This document shows positions 8,916 through 17,802 of a stretch of 64,000 bases of DNA, piece after piece. The translations under genes were made by a program, and so were the position numbers. The stretch's first letter is position 1. Each line of letters starts with the position of its first letter. Source of the DNA: Lutibacter agarilyticus (lineage in GTDB: Bacteria; Bacteroidota; Bacteroidia; Flavobacteriales; Flavobacteriaceae); assembly GCF_900188235.1 (NCBI RefSeq), contig NZ_FZNT01000006.1, positions 213,931-277,930 of the forward strand, written 5' to 3'. The notes beneath the pieces were generated by a model. The model ran no database searches and was not told the origin of the DNA. It saw only the letters and a program-made list of their open reading frames with translations.

Positions 8916-9077
8916 TTAATAAAATTCGGTTTCATCAAATTCTCCAGTTTTCATCATTAATCTCACAGCTCTTTCATATTCTGTATGTTCAGTTGTAAAG
9001 TTACTCGGGATTTCACCATCCTCCCAAAGTAAATATAATTTATTTTCAGCTTCTTCTCTTGTCATAATAATTTTCAT
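8916..9077 (-). CDS. Small acidic protein (53 residues)
   Basis: Short ORF: begins MKIIMTREEAENKLYLLWED, ends GEFDETEFY. It fills the space between the start of the membrane-protein gene and the next attC-like site, and is in the same orientation as the other cassette genes. A second Met at codon 5 is possible. Its acidic, soluble character and tight linkage suggest it works with the membrane protein, but no family is recognised. Confidence 0.6.
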   Translation of the reverse strand: MKIIMTREEAENKLYLLWEDGEIPSNFTTEHTEYERAVRLMMKTGEFDETEFY

Positions 9078-9087
9078 TTCCGCTTGT

Positions 9088-9217
9088 GCCTAACGGGCTT
9101 TTATAAGATTTGTGCGTTTGGAAAATCGGAGATTTTTCGGACGTAGCAAATCGTTTGTTGAATGTTTGTCGTTTGTTCTAGTTCAAATTTAAGCATAAAT
9201 TTTATGAGTTGTTGTAG
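9088..9217 (-). repeat. attC-like site 11 (family A)
   Basis: Family A. The end GTTGTAGGTA is complementary to TACCTACAAC at site 12. Confidence 0.85.
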
Positions 9218-9225
9218 GTAGTTTT

Positions 9226-9711
9226 TTATTTATCCTTTTTATCTAATCTACTTTTAATCATTGAATAAGCTGTCTTAAATTCCTTTATTTTTCCAACTTG
9301 TTTAATCGTTTCACTTTTATTGTCTTTTAAAACAAATACAATTCTATTTTCGTTATACAATGTTTGAGCATCCGCATCTGCTATTGGACTCCGTCCTCCT
9401 AAAATCAAGAATTGTCTTCTTAGAAAAAATATTTTCTCAATATCATTGAAACTAATCGATATCGATTTACTAAACTCTTTAACAATACTTTTTGATTCAA
9501 ATTCTATAAATTCTTGATCAATACTCAGATATTGTTTAGATGAAAATAATGTAATCAATAATCCTATAATCATAATGATTAATCCAAAAAAGGATAACAC
9601 ATCGTAATCGTTAATAATTGTTGGAATCATTATCAAAATTAATCCAATCGCAAAAATTGAATATTTAAAATAATTCTTAAATCGATATTCTGGAATAATT
9701 TCAAATTTCAT
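9226..9711 (-). CDS. Two-helix membrane protein with soluble tail
   Basis: Protein of 161 residues. Two adjacent membrane helices at about residues 15-33 and 37-56, then a soluble domain with alternating strands (QYLSIDQEFIEFESKS, ISISFNDIEKIFFLRRQF). This layout resembles PH-like YdbT/EbsA-type membrane proteins, but that is a guess. Sole gene of its cassette. Confidence 0.6.
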   Translation of the reverse strand: MKFEIIPEYRFKNYFKYSIFAIGLILIMIPTIINDYDVLSFFGLIIMIIGLLITLFSSKQYLSIDQEFIEFESKSIVKEFSKSISISFNDIEKIFFLRRQFLILGGRSPIADADAQTLYNENRIVFVLKDNKSETIKQVGKIKEFKTAYSMIKSRLDKKDK

Positions 9712-9758
9712 TTAATCTATTTTGTTACAATTTTATTTCTGATGTAATTCGGAATTAC

Positions 9759-9888
9759 CTACAACGGGCTTTTATAAGATTTGTGCGACTGGAAAATCGG
9801 AGATTTTTCGGACGTAGCAAATTGTTTATTGAATGTTTGTCGTTTGTACTAAATCAGATTTAAGCATAAATTTTATGAGTTGTTGCAA
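9759..9888 (-). repeat. attC-like site 12 (family A)
   Basis: Family A with the inner variant ATTGTTTATTGAATG / ACTAAATCA also seen at sites 36, 47 and 50. The end GTTGCAAGT is complementary to ACTTGCAAC at site 13. Confidence 0.85.
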
Positions 9889-10312
9889 GTTTTTACGACA
9901 CGTTATGCTGATAATTGAATTTTAGTACTTTCCGAGATTTGTCATTCTTGTTCTTTATAAAAATCCTTTTGTTTTTTGTTATTAATTTATCTTTTTACTT
10001 GTTTTTACGTTTTGCAATTTTTCTCCGTTTCAATGCTCAAATCCACTCTGATTTTAAATTTCTCCGTTTCATTGAGCTTTTTGCGTTTCAATTCTCAAAA
10101 TCAGTAGAGTAGAAGTGAACTCAAATTTATCATTTTTATTTAATTTGTCATTGAACTAATTAAAAAAAATCAATCTTCTCATTTTACTGAATTTATCATT
10201 TATAGAAATTTTAATCAACTCAATTCTCCTCCTGGTTTTTATCTTAAAATCTATTTTATTAAAATCAATTTTATCTGTTTTACATCCAACCAAAACTCCG
10301 CCGAGTAATTAC
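9889..10312 (-). other. Gene-less cassette, CGACACGTTATGC family
   Basis: About 420 bases without a convincing gene on either strand. It begins near CGACACGTTATGC and contains repeated CTCCGTTTCAATGCTCAAAT-like and AATTTATCATT-like motifs. Close relatives lie at 42511, 46518 and 49065. Its left attC-like site is also shared with two of those relatives, so content and site appear to travel together. A plus-strand ORF here is not conserved among copies. Confidence 0.65.
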
Positions 10313-10444
10313 TTGCAACGGTTTTTGGTATGGAAAGTTGCGTTTTTGGAAACGTAATTTTCCGATGTTTAAATTTAAGTTATTTATGTTTTAGAAACAT
10401 TCTATTTTATTGAATTTAGCAATTTTTTATACCAGTTGTTGGGC
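10313..10444 (-). repeat. attC-like site 13 (family B)
   Basis: Family B: GGTATGGAAAGTTGC on the left pairs with GCAATTTTTTATACC on the right, with G-T wobbles. The end GTTGGGCAA is complementary to TTGCCCAAC at site 14. Confidence 0.82.
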
Positions 10445-10451
10445 AATCGTT

Positions 10452-12503
10452 TTAATTTGTCGGTAATCCTAATTTATCAAATAATATCCTATTTCTCATT
10501 TTAGCATCTTTTAATAGTTTCGGGTAAGAAATTACCTCAATATAAGCATTGTACTTATCGTGAAATTTAAAATAACCCATCGAATCAGGTGTTTTCTTAA
10601 AATCTTTATCATCCAAAACTTGTTTTAAACTTTGATTAAAATCTAAAACTATATATGCGTAAAAAGGAGTATTATTATCTACAAAATCAATAATTTTACC
10701 TTTACGATCAATTCCTTTATTTTCTCTTATTGTTCTAATATATTGTAAAACTTGGTCGATTGGATTCTTTTTGCTCGATTCAGAAGAATAACCAACTCTT
10801 TCAGGTCTCTTAAATTCCACAATTGTAAAAGAGTGATGCGGAGCATCATCATTTACGAAAGCAAAACTATCGTTAAAAACTAGTAAATCGGGTCTTTGTA
10901 AATCGTTGCTTTCTGAAACTTTAATACTTTTGAATGATTTATCAGATGACAAATAGTTATGATAAGATAAACGTTCATCAATTAACCATAAATTTTGTTT
11001 ATCGTAACTTATTTCATCAGATTCTGAACGAATTGGAAAGAATAAATTATGTATAGTTTCCTCGGTTTGGAAATTATTATCTTCCATTCCTAGAAATTTA
11101 TCTAATAATTCAATTACAGATTTTCGATGAACAATGTGTTTAGCTAAATTAGATTTTCCGATATCATTAAATTTTTCAATATATTCTGAATATTTTTTTT
11201 GATATTCTTCCGAACTTTTAATATCCTCTTTTGCATTTAAAACTTCTTCACCTAATTCTTTAATTTCGGATTCTAAAGTATTTTGAACTTTAAATAATTC
11301 TATATCTAATTTATTTCCTTTTAAATTTGGTGGAAGTTTTTTTATTGTTTCCGGATGATACTTTAATATTGTTTTATATTGAGGAGCTGAATCATATATG
11401 TGAGATTGATAATTTTCAAATTTATGTTCTCTAACTTTTGATAGATATGGTTCAAGTAAAACTTCAATTTTTTCAATTGCAAGATTTCTGATTTTTTTTA
11501 AAGATAATTCCTCGTTTGAATCTTCTTCTCCTTCTTCATTTTCGTCAATCGATTCGTTAAGATTGAAATCAATCCTTTCACTATCAACAGCCTCATCAAA
11601 AAATGGACTTGTAATGTAGGAATGATAGACGAAATGATTATTATCTTCATCATCGATTTTTCTTCCTAAATCTGAAATATAGTTATTTAATAATTCGTGT
11701 TTAACCTCTCTATTATTTGCGCAATAATGTATTTGGTGGGTTTTTCTAGTATTGAATACTCTTAATAAATATAGATGGAAATCATTCTCTAAAATTTTGA
11801 AATTTGATTCTTTAATTGAACCTTTAAAAACGCTACCATAATAATTTTGAAGTAATAATTCTTTTCCGTTTTGGTCAATTAATGTAATGTAAGGACATTT
11901 ATTTTGTAAAAAGTATATTAAAAAATGTTCAACAATTTTTTCTGCAATATCATCTAATGTTAACGGGCAATATTTTTGATACTCCTCTTTAAAATTCTTT
12001 AATTCAGTAATTGTCCAAGATTTTTTCTCTGAATTAACATTTTCATCAAAATCGAAAATTCCATTTCCAATTGATTTAAATTTAAATTCTCTTGTGAAAT
12101 AATCATCTTCTAATTTAAATGAACTTTTGTAATGAACTTCTTTAAAAGCTTTCAGAGTAACAAACCTACCGATTCCTTTAGCTCCTTTTTCAATTTTATA
12201 ATCAGATTCTGCGGTTAAAAAGGATTCGAAATTATTATTGTTAAAACCCATTCCATTGTCTTGAACTACGAAGCTTTGTACAGGGAAAATATCTATTTTA
12301 TTCATTCCCTTTAATGTTTCTGCATCTCCATTTCTAATGATATAGATATAAATATGTCCAGATTCAAGATTGCCTTTTTCTTCAATAGCGTGAATAGAGT
12401 TGCTTATTGTTTCAAATAAAGGCCAAAGCGCTTTTCTTTTTGGTAGTTTGGTGTTTCGAACTTTTCCAACAATGTTAGTATGGAATTCTCTTTTTTCTTG
12501 CAT
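10452..12503 (-). CDS. GHKL (Hsp90-like) ATPase with nuclease-like C-terminus
   Basis: Protein of 683 residues. The N-terminal ~250 residues show the GHKL fold: ETISNSIHAIEEK (N-box), VVQDNGMGFNN (G1 motif) and GAKGIGRFVTLKAFK (G2 motif). The middle is charged and helical. Near residues 545-600 there is DDAPHHSFTIVEFKRPER followed by NPIDQVLQYIRTIREN, which resembles a PD-(D/E)xK nuclease core. Such fusions occur among antiphage proteins. Sole gene in a 2-kb cassette, which is large for an integron cassette. Function as defence is inferred. Confidence 0.72.
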   Translation of the reverse strand: MQEKREFHTNIVGKVRNTKLPKRKALWPLFETISNSIHAIEEKGNLESGHIYIYIIRNGDAETLKGMNKIDIFPVQSFVVQDNGMGFNNNNFESFLTAESDYKIEKGAKGIGRFVTLKAFKEVHYKSSFKLEDDYFTREFKFKSIGNGIFDFDENVNSEKKSWTITELKNFKEEYQKYCPLTLDDIAEKIVEHFLIYFLQNKCPYITLIDQNGKELLLQNYYGSVFKGSIKESNFKILENDFHLYLLRVFNTRKTHQIHYCANNREVKHELLNNYISDLGRKIDDEDNNHFVYHSYITSPFFDEAVDSERIDFNLNESIDENEEGEEDSNEELSLKKIRNLAIEKIEVLLEPYLSKVREHKFENYQSHIYDSAPQYKTILKYHPETIKKLPPNLKGNKLDIELFKVQNTLESEIKELGEEVLNAKEDIKSSEEYQKKYSEYIEKFNDIGKSNLAKHIVHRKSVIELLDKFLGMEDNNFQTEETIHNLFFPIRSESDEISYDKQNLWLIDERLSYHNYLSSDKSFKSIKVSESNDLQRPDLLVFNDSFAFVNDDAPHHSFTIVEFKRPERVGYSSESSKKNPIDQVLQYIRTIRENKGIDRKGKIIDFVDNNTPFYAYIVLDFNQSLKQVLDDKDFKKTPDSMGYFKFHDKYNAYIEVISYPKLLKDAKMRNRILFDKLGLPTN

Positions 12504-12536
12504 TTTTTTTTCTTTTTATAGCTATTTCGTAATGTT

Positions 12537-12669
12537 GCCCAACGGGCTTTTATAAGATTTGTGCGACTGGAAAATCGTAGATTTTTCGGACGTAGCAAAT
12601 CGTTAGTTGAATGTTTGTCGGTTCGTTATTTAGTTTAAATGTAAGCATAAATTTTATGAGTTGTTGGCT
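12537..12669 (-). repeat. attC-like site 14 (family A)
   Basis: Family A, inner variant GGTTCGTTATTTAG. The end GTTGGCTTTA is complementary to TAAAGCCAAC at site 15. It also encodes the last codons of the next gene. Confidence 0.85.
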
Positions 12670-13355
12670 TTAGTTTTTTTCTTAATAATCGTTTTAATGT
12701 CTGTAATTAAGTATAAAGTACCTAAAACAATTGCTCCTCCAACTTTAGGTACAATATTTCCGCCTGTTAAGATTGTATATATTGGAAATAAAATAATAAA
12801 TATTGAAAATGGATAAGCAAACAATCTGAATAAAATCATTTTTATTGTCCACTCATTTTTTTCATTTTCAATTTTCTCAATATTATCTTTGGTTTCTATT
12901 CCAATAGCAATTTTTAGGTCATTTAATAAATATTTTGTCTCGTTTAGATAAATTTTCTTAAAAACCCAATAAATTCCAAATGCTAGTAACCCATAAATTC
13001 CTAAAATTATCAAAGCAGTATAATCAAGATATTCAAAATCCTGAATCATTGGGATTATTAGAGCGAAAACAAAGAATGATAGAATTAAACCACCTAATAC
13101 GATTGTCCATAATTTTCCATTTAGGCTTAACTCCGTTTTAATATTCTTTATTTCGTTTTTCTCGTTGAAGTTAATTTTGAAAATCGGATAAAAAGTTCCA
13201 ACCCAATAATTTGTCATCCAAATAGTATATTCACTCAAGTTTTTTTCGGCAATAGTTTCTCCCTTGTTGAACAAACTTGTAGAAATGTGATTTAATAAAT
13301 TATTTTCTCTTTCAAGTGTAATTAATTTATCAATTTTTTCTTTGTGAGATTTCAT
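12654..13355 (-). CDS. Four-helix membrane protein ending within the attC-like site
   Basis: Protein of 233 residues. A soluble N-terminal ~75 residues is followed by paired membrane helices at about 82-130 and 170-220 with a charged loop between them. No family is recognised. The C-terminal ANNS and stop codon are read from the attC-like site, as in the membrane-protein gene at 8506. Confidence 0.62.
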   Translation of the reverse strand: MKSHKEKIDKLITLERENNLLNHISTSLFNKGETIAEKNLSEYTIWMTNYWVGTFYPIFKINFNEKNEIKNIKTELSLNGKLWTIVLGGLILSFFVFALIIPMIQDFEYLDYTALIILGIYGLLAFGIYWVFKKIYLNETKYLLNDLKIAIGIETKDNIEKIENEKNEWTIKMILFRLFAYPFSIFIILFPIYTILTGGNIVPKVGGAIVLGTLYLITDIKTIIKKKTKANNS

Positions 13356-13376
13356 TTAATCTTTTTCGTTAATTAA

Positions 13377-13506
13377 AGCCAACGGGCTTTTATAAGATTT
13401 GTGCGACTGGAAAATCGGAGATTTTTCTGCCGTAGCAAATTGTTTGTTGAATGTTTGTCGTTTGTACTAAATCAAATTTAAGCATAAATTTTATGAGGTG
13501 TTGTAA
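13377..13506 (-). repeat. attC-like site 15 (family A)
   Basis: Family A. The end GTTGTAAAAC is complementary to GTTTTACAAC at site 16. Confidence 0.85.
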
Positions 13507-13514
13507 AACGTTTT

Positions 13515-14378
13515 TTAAAATGGTAAATCTTCTTGTTCAACTGGTGGAGGCGGTGGTACTTTTCGTTTTTTGACTACAGTTACATTCATTATATACTCTC
13601 TCCAAAAGAAATTCCCTTTATCTGTCAATTCATAATAAATTCTTTGATTCTCATCATCAGTAATTTTATCAACGATATTTTGATAAAGATATTTTTCTTT
13701 AATAATATCGTTTATGTGGTTTGGGAATTCATTTCTGTTTCTGATAGATAATCCAATTTCTCTGAAGTCCTCATATAAATCAGATTCTTTAAACTCTTTA
13801 TAATCATTTTCTAATTTTTTTAGAGTATTCTCGGAAAGATTTTTTGTGTTGTCCTTTTCAACTAAAGATTTTATTTGAGAATAATCTTCGTTCAAAGTTT
13901 TAAAATCAATTTGTAAATTGTCTATTGTATTGTCTCTATCCTCAAGTTGTTTTTTTAACTTTTCTATTAACTTATTTAAATCGGCCTTGTCTCTATATTT
14001 TGCCTTTAAATCTTCTAATTTATTTTCTTCTTCTGCTAATTCTTGTTTTCCTTTTATATCTATAACTAACTGTTTTATAATATTCTTTTTTCTACCAATA
14101 ATTGATTTATTAAGTATTTCATCCATTCCCCACATAAAATAAGGAAGAATTATTAAATACACTATTGTAATTATAAATGGAACAAGAAAATAGGATTGAA
14201 ATGAAGAGTAATTATCATTTATATGTGTAATTCTATATTCAATGTCTTTATTTGAAAAAAATAAAATAGAAATAGGTTTCCAATTAATTGCAATCCAAGA
14301 AATCAAAAATGTTCCAATTAATGGATTCTTAATTCTTTCTCTTGATGCTTCAAAAAATGATTTAATTATCTCTTTCAT
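13515..14378 (-). CDS. Membrane protein with long coiled coil
   Basis: Protein of 287 residues. Two membrane segments lie at about residues 22-42 and 62-85. Residues ~105-185 form a long coiled coil (KQELAEEENKLEDLKAK, LIEKLKKQLEDRDNTI). The C-terminal ~90 residues look like a winged-helix-type domain (IYYELTDKGNFFWREYI) and end in a proline stretch (PPPPPVEQEDLPF). It could be a membrane sensor or effector; no family is recognised. Confidence 0.62.
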   Translation of the reverse strand: MKEIIKSFFEASRERIKNPLIGTFLISWIAINWKPISILFFSNKDIEYRITHINDNYSSFQSYFLVPFIITIVYLIILPYFMWGMDEILNKSIIGRKKNIIKQLVIDIKGKQELAEEENKLEDLKAKYRDKADLNKLIEKLKKQLEDRDNTIDNLQIDFKTLNEDYSQIKSLVEKDNTKNLSENTLKKLENDYKEFKESDLYEDFREIGLSIRNRNEFPNHINDIIKEKYLYQNIVDKITDDENQRIYYELTDKGNFFWREYIMNVTVVKKRKVPPPPPVEQEDLPF

Positions 14379-14387
14379 CTTAATGTT

Positions 14388-14520
14388 TTACAACGGGCTT
14401 TTATAAGATTTGTGCGACTGGAAAATCGGAGATTTTTCGGACGTAGCAAATCGTTTGTTGGATGTTAATCAGTTCGTTATTTAGTTTAAAAGTAAGCATA
14501 AATTTTATGAGTTGTTGGGT
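14388..14520 (-). repeat. attC-like site 16 (family A, TTAATCAG subtype)
   Basis: Family A with the same inner variant as site 9. The end GTTGGGTAAA is complementary to TTTACCCAAC at site 17. Confidence 0.85.
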
Positions 14521-14619
14521 AAAGTAGTTTTGGGTATTATATCTCCATTGGAAGAATATATTTCTAGCAAAATATTTATGAATTTTCTTATCAGCAATTT
14601 TTATGGTGATTGGTAAATG

Positions 14620-15309
14620 TTAGTTCCAAGGAATTGATTTAAATGAAACATTATAGTAACCATCATCAGCTTTTTTAAATTTAAGTTTTAATTTTTTATC
14701 TTTTTCAAGATTCCATATATCTAAAAAGTCACAATTTATTCTGATAATTTTATATTTACTAGAATTAAAATTCAGGTTTAAGTAATTAAACTCATTTTGT
14801 ATTAAAGTATTTTTGTTCATAAATGAACTCCAATAATAAATAATGTAATATTCATACTCTTTAAAATCAGATATTTTTATTTGTTCTTTCAAATCTAGAT
14901 TTTTTAAGCTTTTAATGTTGTCCTCGAGTTTTTCATTTAATATTAACATTAAAGAATCATTATTTTTATTTATTATTTCTATATCATCATTTATACAAGT
15001 TGAATTTTTAAAGAATATTTTTTCTCCATTTTTATTATATATATTTAAACTCCCGTTAAAAGATAAGCTTAAGATTTTATTTAAAAAAATAGAATCTTTG
15101 ATTCCTTCCGTAAAATAATAATCACTTATGTTATCATTAAATATTTGGTTTCTAATGTCTTTTAATTCCTCAATTGTAATAACTTTTGGATTTTTAAATC
15201 CAATAATTATTTTAGAGATACTAATACAAGATGTTAAAAATAGAATAATAAAGGTATATGAAATAACTCCACCTTTATTTTTAATGATATTATAATTCAT
15301 TCCAAACAA
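14620..15309 (-). CDS. Hypothetical lipoprotein
   Basis: Protein of about 229 residues (a start three codons later is equally good). A lipoprotein-like signal (YTFIILFLTSC) precedes an unrecognised alternating-strand and charged domain. About 100 bases of non-coding sequence separate its stop from the attC-like site, more than in most cassettes here. Confidence 0.6.
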   Translation of the reverse strand: MFGMNYNIIKNKGGVISYTFIILFLTSCISISKIIIGFKNPKVITIEELKDIRNQIFNDNISDYYFTEGIKDSIFLNKILSLSFNGSLNIYNKNGEKIFFKNSTCINDDIEIINKNNDSLMLILNEKLEDNIKSLKNLDLKEQIKISDFKEYEYYIIYYWSSFMNKNTLIQNEFNYLNLNFNSSKYKIIRINCDFLDIWNLEKDKKLKLKFKKADDGYYNVSFKSIPWN

Positions 15310-15380
15310 TTTGTTTTTTCATATTACGCTTTTTAAATCAAATCTTTATAATGTATTTATTTAGGACGAGTCACTATTTT

Positions 15381-15513
15381 ACCCAACGGGCTTTTATAAG
15401 ATTTGTGCGACTGGAAAATCGGAGATTTTTCGGACGTAGCAAATCGTTTGTTGAATGTTTGTCGGTTCGTTATTTAGTTTAAATGTAAGCATAAATTTTA
15501 TGAGTTGTTGTAT
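15381..15513 (-). repeat. attC-like site 17 (family A)
   Basis: Family A, GGTTCGTTATTTAG variant. The end GTTGTATGCT is complementary to AGCATACAAC at site 18. Confidence 0.85.
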
Positions 15514-15525
15514 GCTGTTTTTTAA

Positions 15526-16452
15526 TCAATCAAAACTAATTCGTTTGTTTATATCATCAATATTTTTCTTGTGTTTTTCTCTTTCTATTGCTTTTCTTTC
15601 AATTTCTTGATTTCGTTTTAATTCAATTTGTTCGAAATGTTCATTTGCAACGTTAACACAAAGTTTTAAAGTTTCCTTATGATATTTTTCTACCTCCTCA
15701 ATTGTAGTTCCATCTAATATTATTTTATTTCCATAAGTTGAGGCAATACCAGGTCTATGCATTGTACTAAAACTTGGTGGGAAGTTCCAAGCTTGGACAA
15801 AATAATCTCTCCATTCTTGACTTGGTGTCTTATTCAGTTCAAATGGGATTTTGTATAAAGCACTTCCAGCTGTTCCGTCGTTTATGGGTTCGGTAATTTC
15901 ATCAATTAAAATTCCTTTTATCATTACTTGGTTCTCAATAGTAGGAATTTTTGTCTCTTTTAAAGTTGTTTTCGAGTTTTCTTTCGGAACTCCAAGTTTT
16001 GGAGCAGTTTCACGTTTGTTGAATAACGTTGTTGTTAAATCTGAATAATTGTTTGAATAGTGTTGCTCATTTGATAGGTCGACATAATATTTTCCTGATA
16101 GCCACGATGGTATCGCAGTTTGGTTTGTTCCCGATTTAAGAATTGGAATAAATTTTCTATGGTTTAGTTTTTGTAACACTTCAGCTGTCATAATATCTCC
16201 TTCATATCCAACACCTCCAATTCTGTTTTCAGATTTTGATTTATACTTTGGAGTGCATATTATCAGAACATAATCATTTTCTCTAACAGATTTTTCCATA
16301 AAATGAGGCATCTGGTCTCCTGGGATTATTTCCCATTGGTCAAGTTTTGCATCGATTCCATCATTTCTCAATTCGGTAGCAAGGTTTTTCACCCATTGTT
16401 TGATTTCATCACTTTCCCAAGCGTATGAAATAAATGTTCTCGGATTATTCAT
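15526..16452 (-). CDS. SEFIR (TIR-like) domain protein
   Basis: Protein of 308 residues. Residues 1-140 match a SEFIR domain: PRTFISYAWESDEIKQWVKN, AKLDQWEIIPGDQMPHFMEKS, VLIICTPKYKSKSE and GGVGYEGDIMTAEVLQ. SEFIR domains are TIR relatives found in bacterial immune proteins. The second half (from ~residue 180) is unrecognised and may sense or bind a partner. Sole gene of its cassette. A role in antiphage immunity is inferred from the family. Confidence 0.82.
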   Translation of the reverse strand: MNNPRTFISYAWESDEIKQWVKNLATELRNDGIDAKLDQWEIIPGDQMPHFMEKSVRENDYVLIICTPKYKSKSENRIGGVGYEGDIMTAEVLQKLNHRKFIPILKSGTNQTAIPSWLSGKYYVDLSNEQHYSNNYSDLTTTLFNKRETAPKLGVPKENSKTTLKETKIPTIENQVMIKGILIDEITEPINDGTAGSALYKIPFELNKTPSQEWRDYFVQAWNFPPSFSTMHRPGIASTYGNKIILDGTTIEEVEKYHKETLKLCVNVANEHFEQIELKRNQEIERKAIEREKHKKNIDDINKRISFD

Positions 16453-16473
16453 ATAGTTTCTTTTTCAAATAGC

Positions 16474-16605
16474 ATACAACGGTTTAGAGCATGAAAAGTT
16501 GCGGGTTTGAAAACGCAATTTTCCGATGTTTAAAATTAATGTATTTTTGTGTTGTAAATATCATATTTACAAGAGTTTAGCAATTTTTTATGCGCATTGT
16601 TGGCA
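16474..16605 (-). repeat. attC-like site 18 (family C)
   Basis: Family C: GAGCATGAAAAGTTGC on the left, GCAATTTTTTATGCGC on the right. The end GTTGGCAACT is complementary to AGTTGCCAAC at site 19, bounding a three-gene cassette. Confidence 0.82.
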
Positions 16606-16609
16606 ACTG

Positions 16610-17227
16610 TTATTTTTTATCGATAATTCTTTTTAATTCTTGTGAATATTGTATTAATTGTTCATTAACTCTCATTAAATCTTCAATTAAATCATTGTAT
16701 TCTGGGTATTCTTGTTGAAGCTCTTGAGGAGTCATATCCATAAGTTTTTCTTTTTTTGCATCACTCCAAGTTCTAAATCTCGCTTGCCATCTCGTTAAAT
16801 GAGGTCTTAAACCTTCATTTAGAGTTTGTGTTGATATTCTAACTATTTCTTGAGTACTTTTATTATTCCTTATTAAATCCGCTGGAATGTCACTTATAAA
16901 TTCTCTTACTTTTTGAAACATTTTATACCAAGAATTATAAATTTCTTCAATTACATCGTGTTCTCTATCAATTGGGATTGCGGCTTTTCGAGTAACCAAT
17001 TCTGTCCAAATTTTGTGAGCAATTTGTAAATCACTTTTATTCGGTCTAAATTCTGCAACTCCAACATTTCCGAGTTTTATATCTACTTTCACTAAATCGT
17101 ATCTTAATTTGTTCTTTAACCAAAAAAAGTAAATTATAAAAAGTGAAATTAATATTCCAATTAACCATAGTGAAATATGAATAACTAGATTATAATTATC
17201 GTCAAAATATATTTTAAAAATATCCAT
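16610..17227 (-). CDS. Membrane-anchored helical protein, possible TIR-system partner
   Basis: Protein of 205 residues with one N-terminal membrane helix (about 15-37) and a cytoplasmic helical domain (NSWYKMFQKVREFISDI, LRPHLTRWQARFRTWSDAKK). No family is recognised. It is the last gene of a three-gene cassette and starts 3 bases after the preceding TIR-like gene. Its membrane location and linkage to two ThsB-like TIR genes suggest it is the effector or sensor of a Thoeris-like system; this is inference. Confidence 0.65.
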   Translation of the reverse strand: MDIFKIYFDDNYNLVIHISLWLIGILISLFIIYFFWLKNKLRYDLVKVDIKLGNVGVAEFRPNKSDLQIAHKIWTELVTRKAAIPIDREHDVIEEIYNSWYKMFQKVREFISDIPADLIRNNKSTQEIVRISTQTLNEGLRPHLTRWQARFRTWSDAKKEKLMDMTPQELQQEYPEYNDLIEDLMRVNEQLIQYSQELKRIIDKK

Positions 17228-17230
17228 ATT

Positions 17231-17791
17231 TTAATGTGTGGTATTATGTGTTTTACAAGATGAATTGTATTTCATCATTTCTTGGGGATTATCAATTAAA
17301 TGTTTTCTTGAAGTTCTTGAGTTAAAAGCGTCATCTATCCATTCGCCAAGTTGATTTCCAGACGTTGGATACGACCAATATCTCGCGTAACATTCATTAT
17401 GCCCACTTTTCCAATTTCTCTCAAACCTTGAAGGTAAATACGCGGAATTATTCTGACTAGGTAAGACAATACCAATCAAACCATTTGGAATATACTCTCC
17501 TTGTCTAAGAGATGATTTAATTTCCCAGTCAACATAGCGCCTGCTATGCGTACAACTTCCCATCAGAACTATTGTAACAGTTGAATCTGAAAGGTACTTT
17601 TCACGTATGCGTTTCATAACATAATCAGTATCTGTACTATCAATAAATTCATCGTTGTCATTTGCACCTAAAACATAAGGAGTAAATATTCCTAGGTTAT
17701 TTGCAAAATGATTTATAAAATCATCTACTTCTTTTCTATCTCCTCTGAAATGAGATATAAATACTCTTCTTTTAATTCCTGTCCAAGCCAT
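17231..17791 (-). CDS. ThsB-like TIR protein (MTH538/DUF1863 type)
   Basis: Protein of 186 residues. KRRVFISHFRGDRKEVDDF opens the fold, followed by TVTIVLMGSCTHSRRYVDWEI with the DWEI acid typical of ThsB-like TIRs. In Thoeris systems such proteins make a cyclic-ADP-ribose-type signal from NAD+ after phage infection, which triggers an effector. This copy is in an operon with a second TIR gene and a membrane protein, all within one cassette. There is no SIR2-type ThsA nearby. Confidence 0.78.
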   Translation of the reverse strand: MAWTGIKRRVFISHFRGDRKEVDDFINHFANNLGIFTPYVLGANDNDEFIDSTDTDYVMKRIREKYLSDSTVTIVLMGSCTHSRRYVDWEIKSSLRQGEYIPNGLIGIVLPSQNNSAYLPSRFERNWKSGHNECYARYWSYPTSGNQLGEWIDDAFNSRTSRKHLIDNPQEMMKYNSSCKTHNTTH

Positions 17792-17802
17792 TTTTATTTA
17801 TT

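Noticed and set aside
9915..10112. Plus-strand ORF starting MNFSTFRDLSFLFFIKIL in a gene-less cassette
   Set aside because: A similar ORF exists at 42537 but the frame is broken in the related copy at 46518 and the C-terminal parts do not match, so it is a by-product of the shared DNA.
12404..12598. Short minus-strand ORF starting MLRPKNLRFSSRTNL
   Set aside because: It is the attC-like site translated, followed by the 5' end of the ATPase gene in the wrong frame. The same peptide appears at many family A sites.
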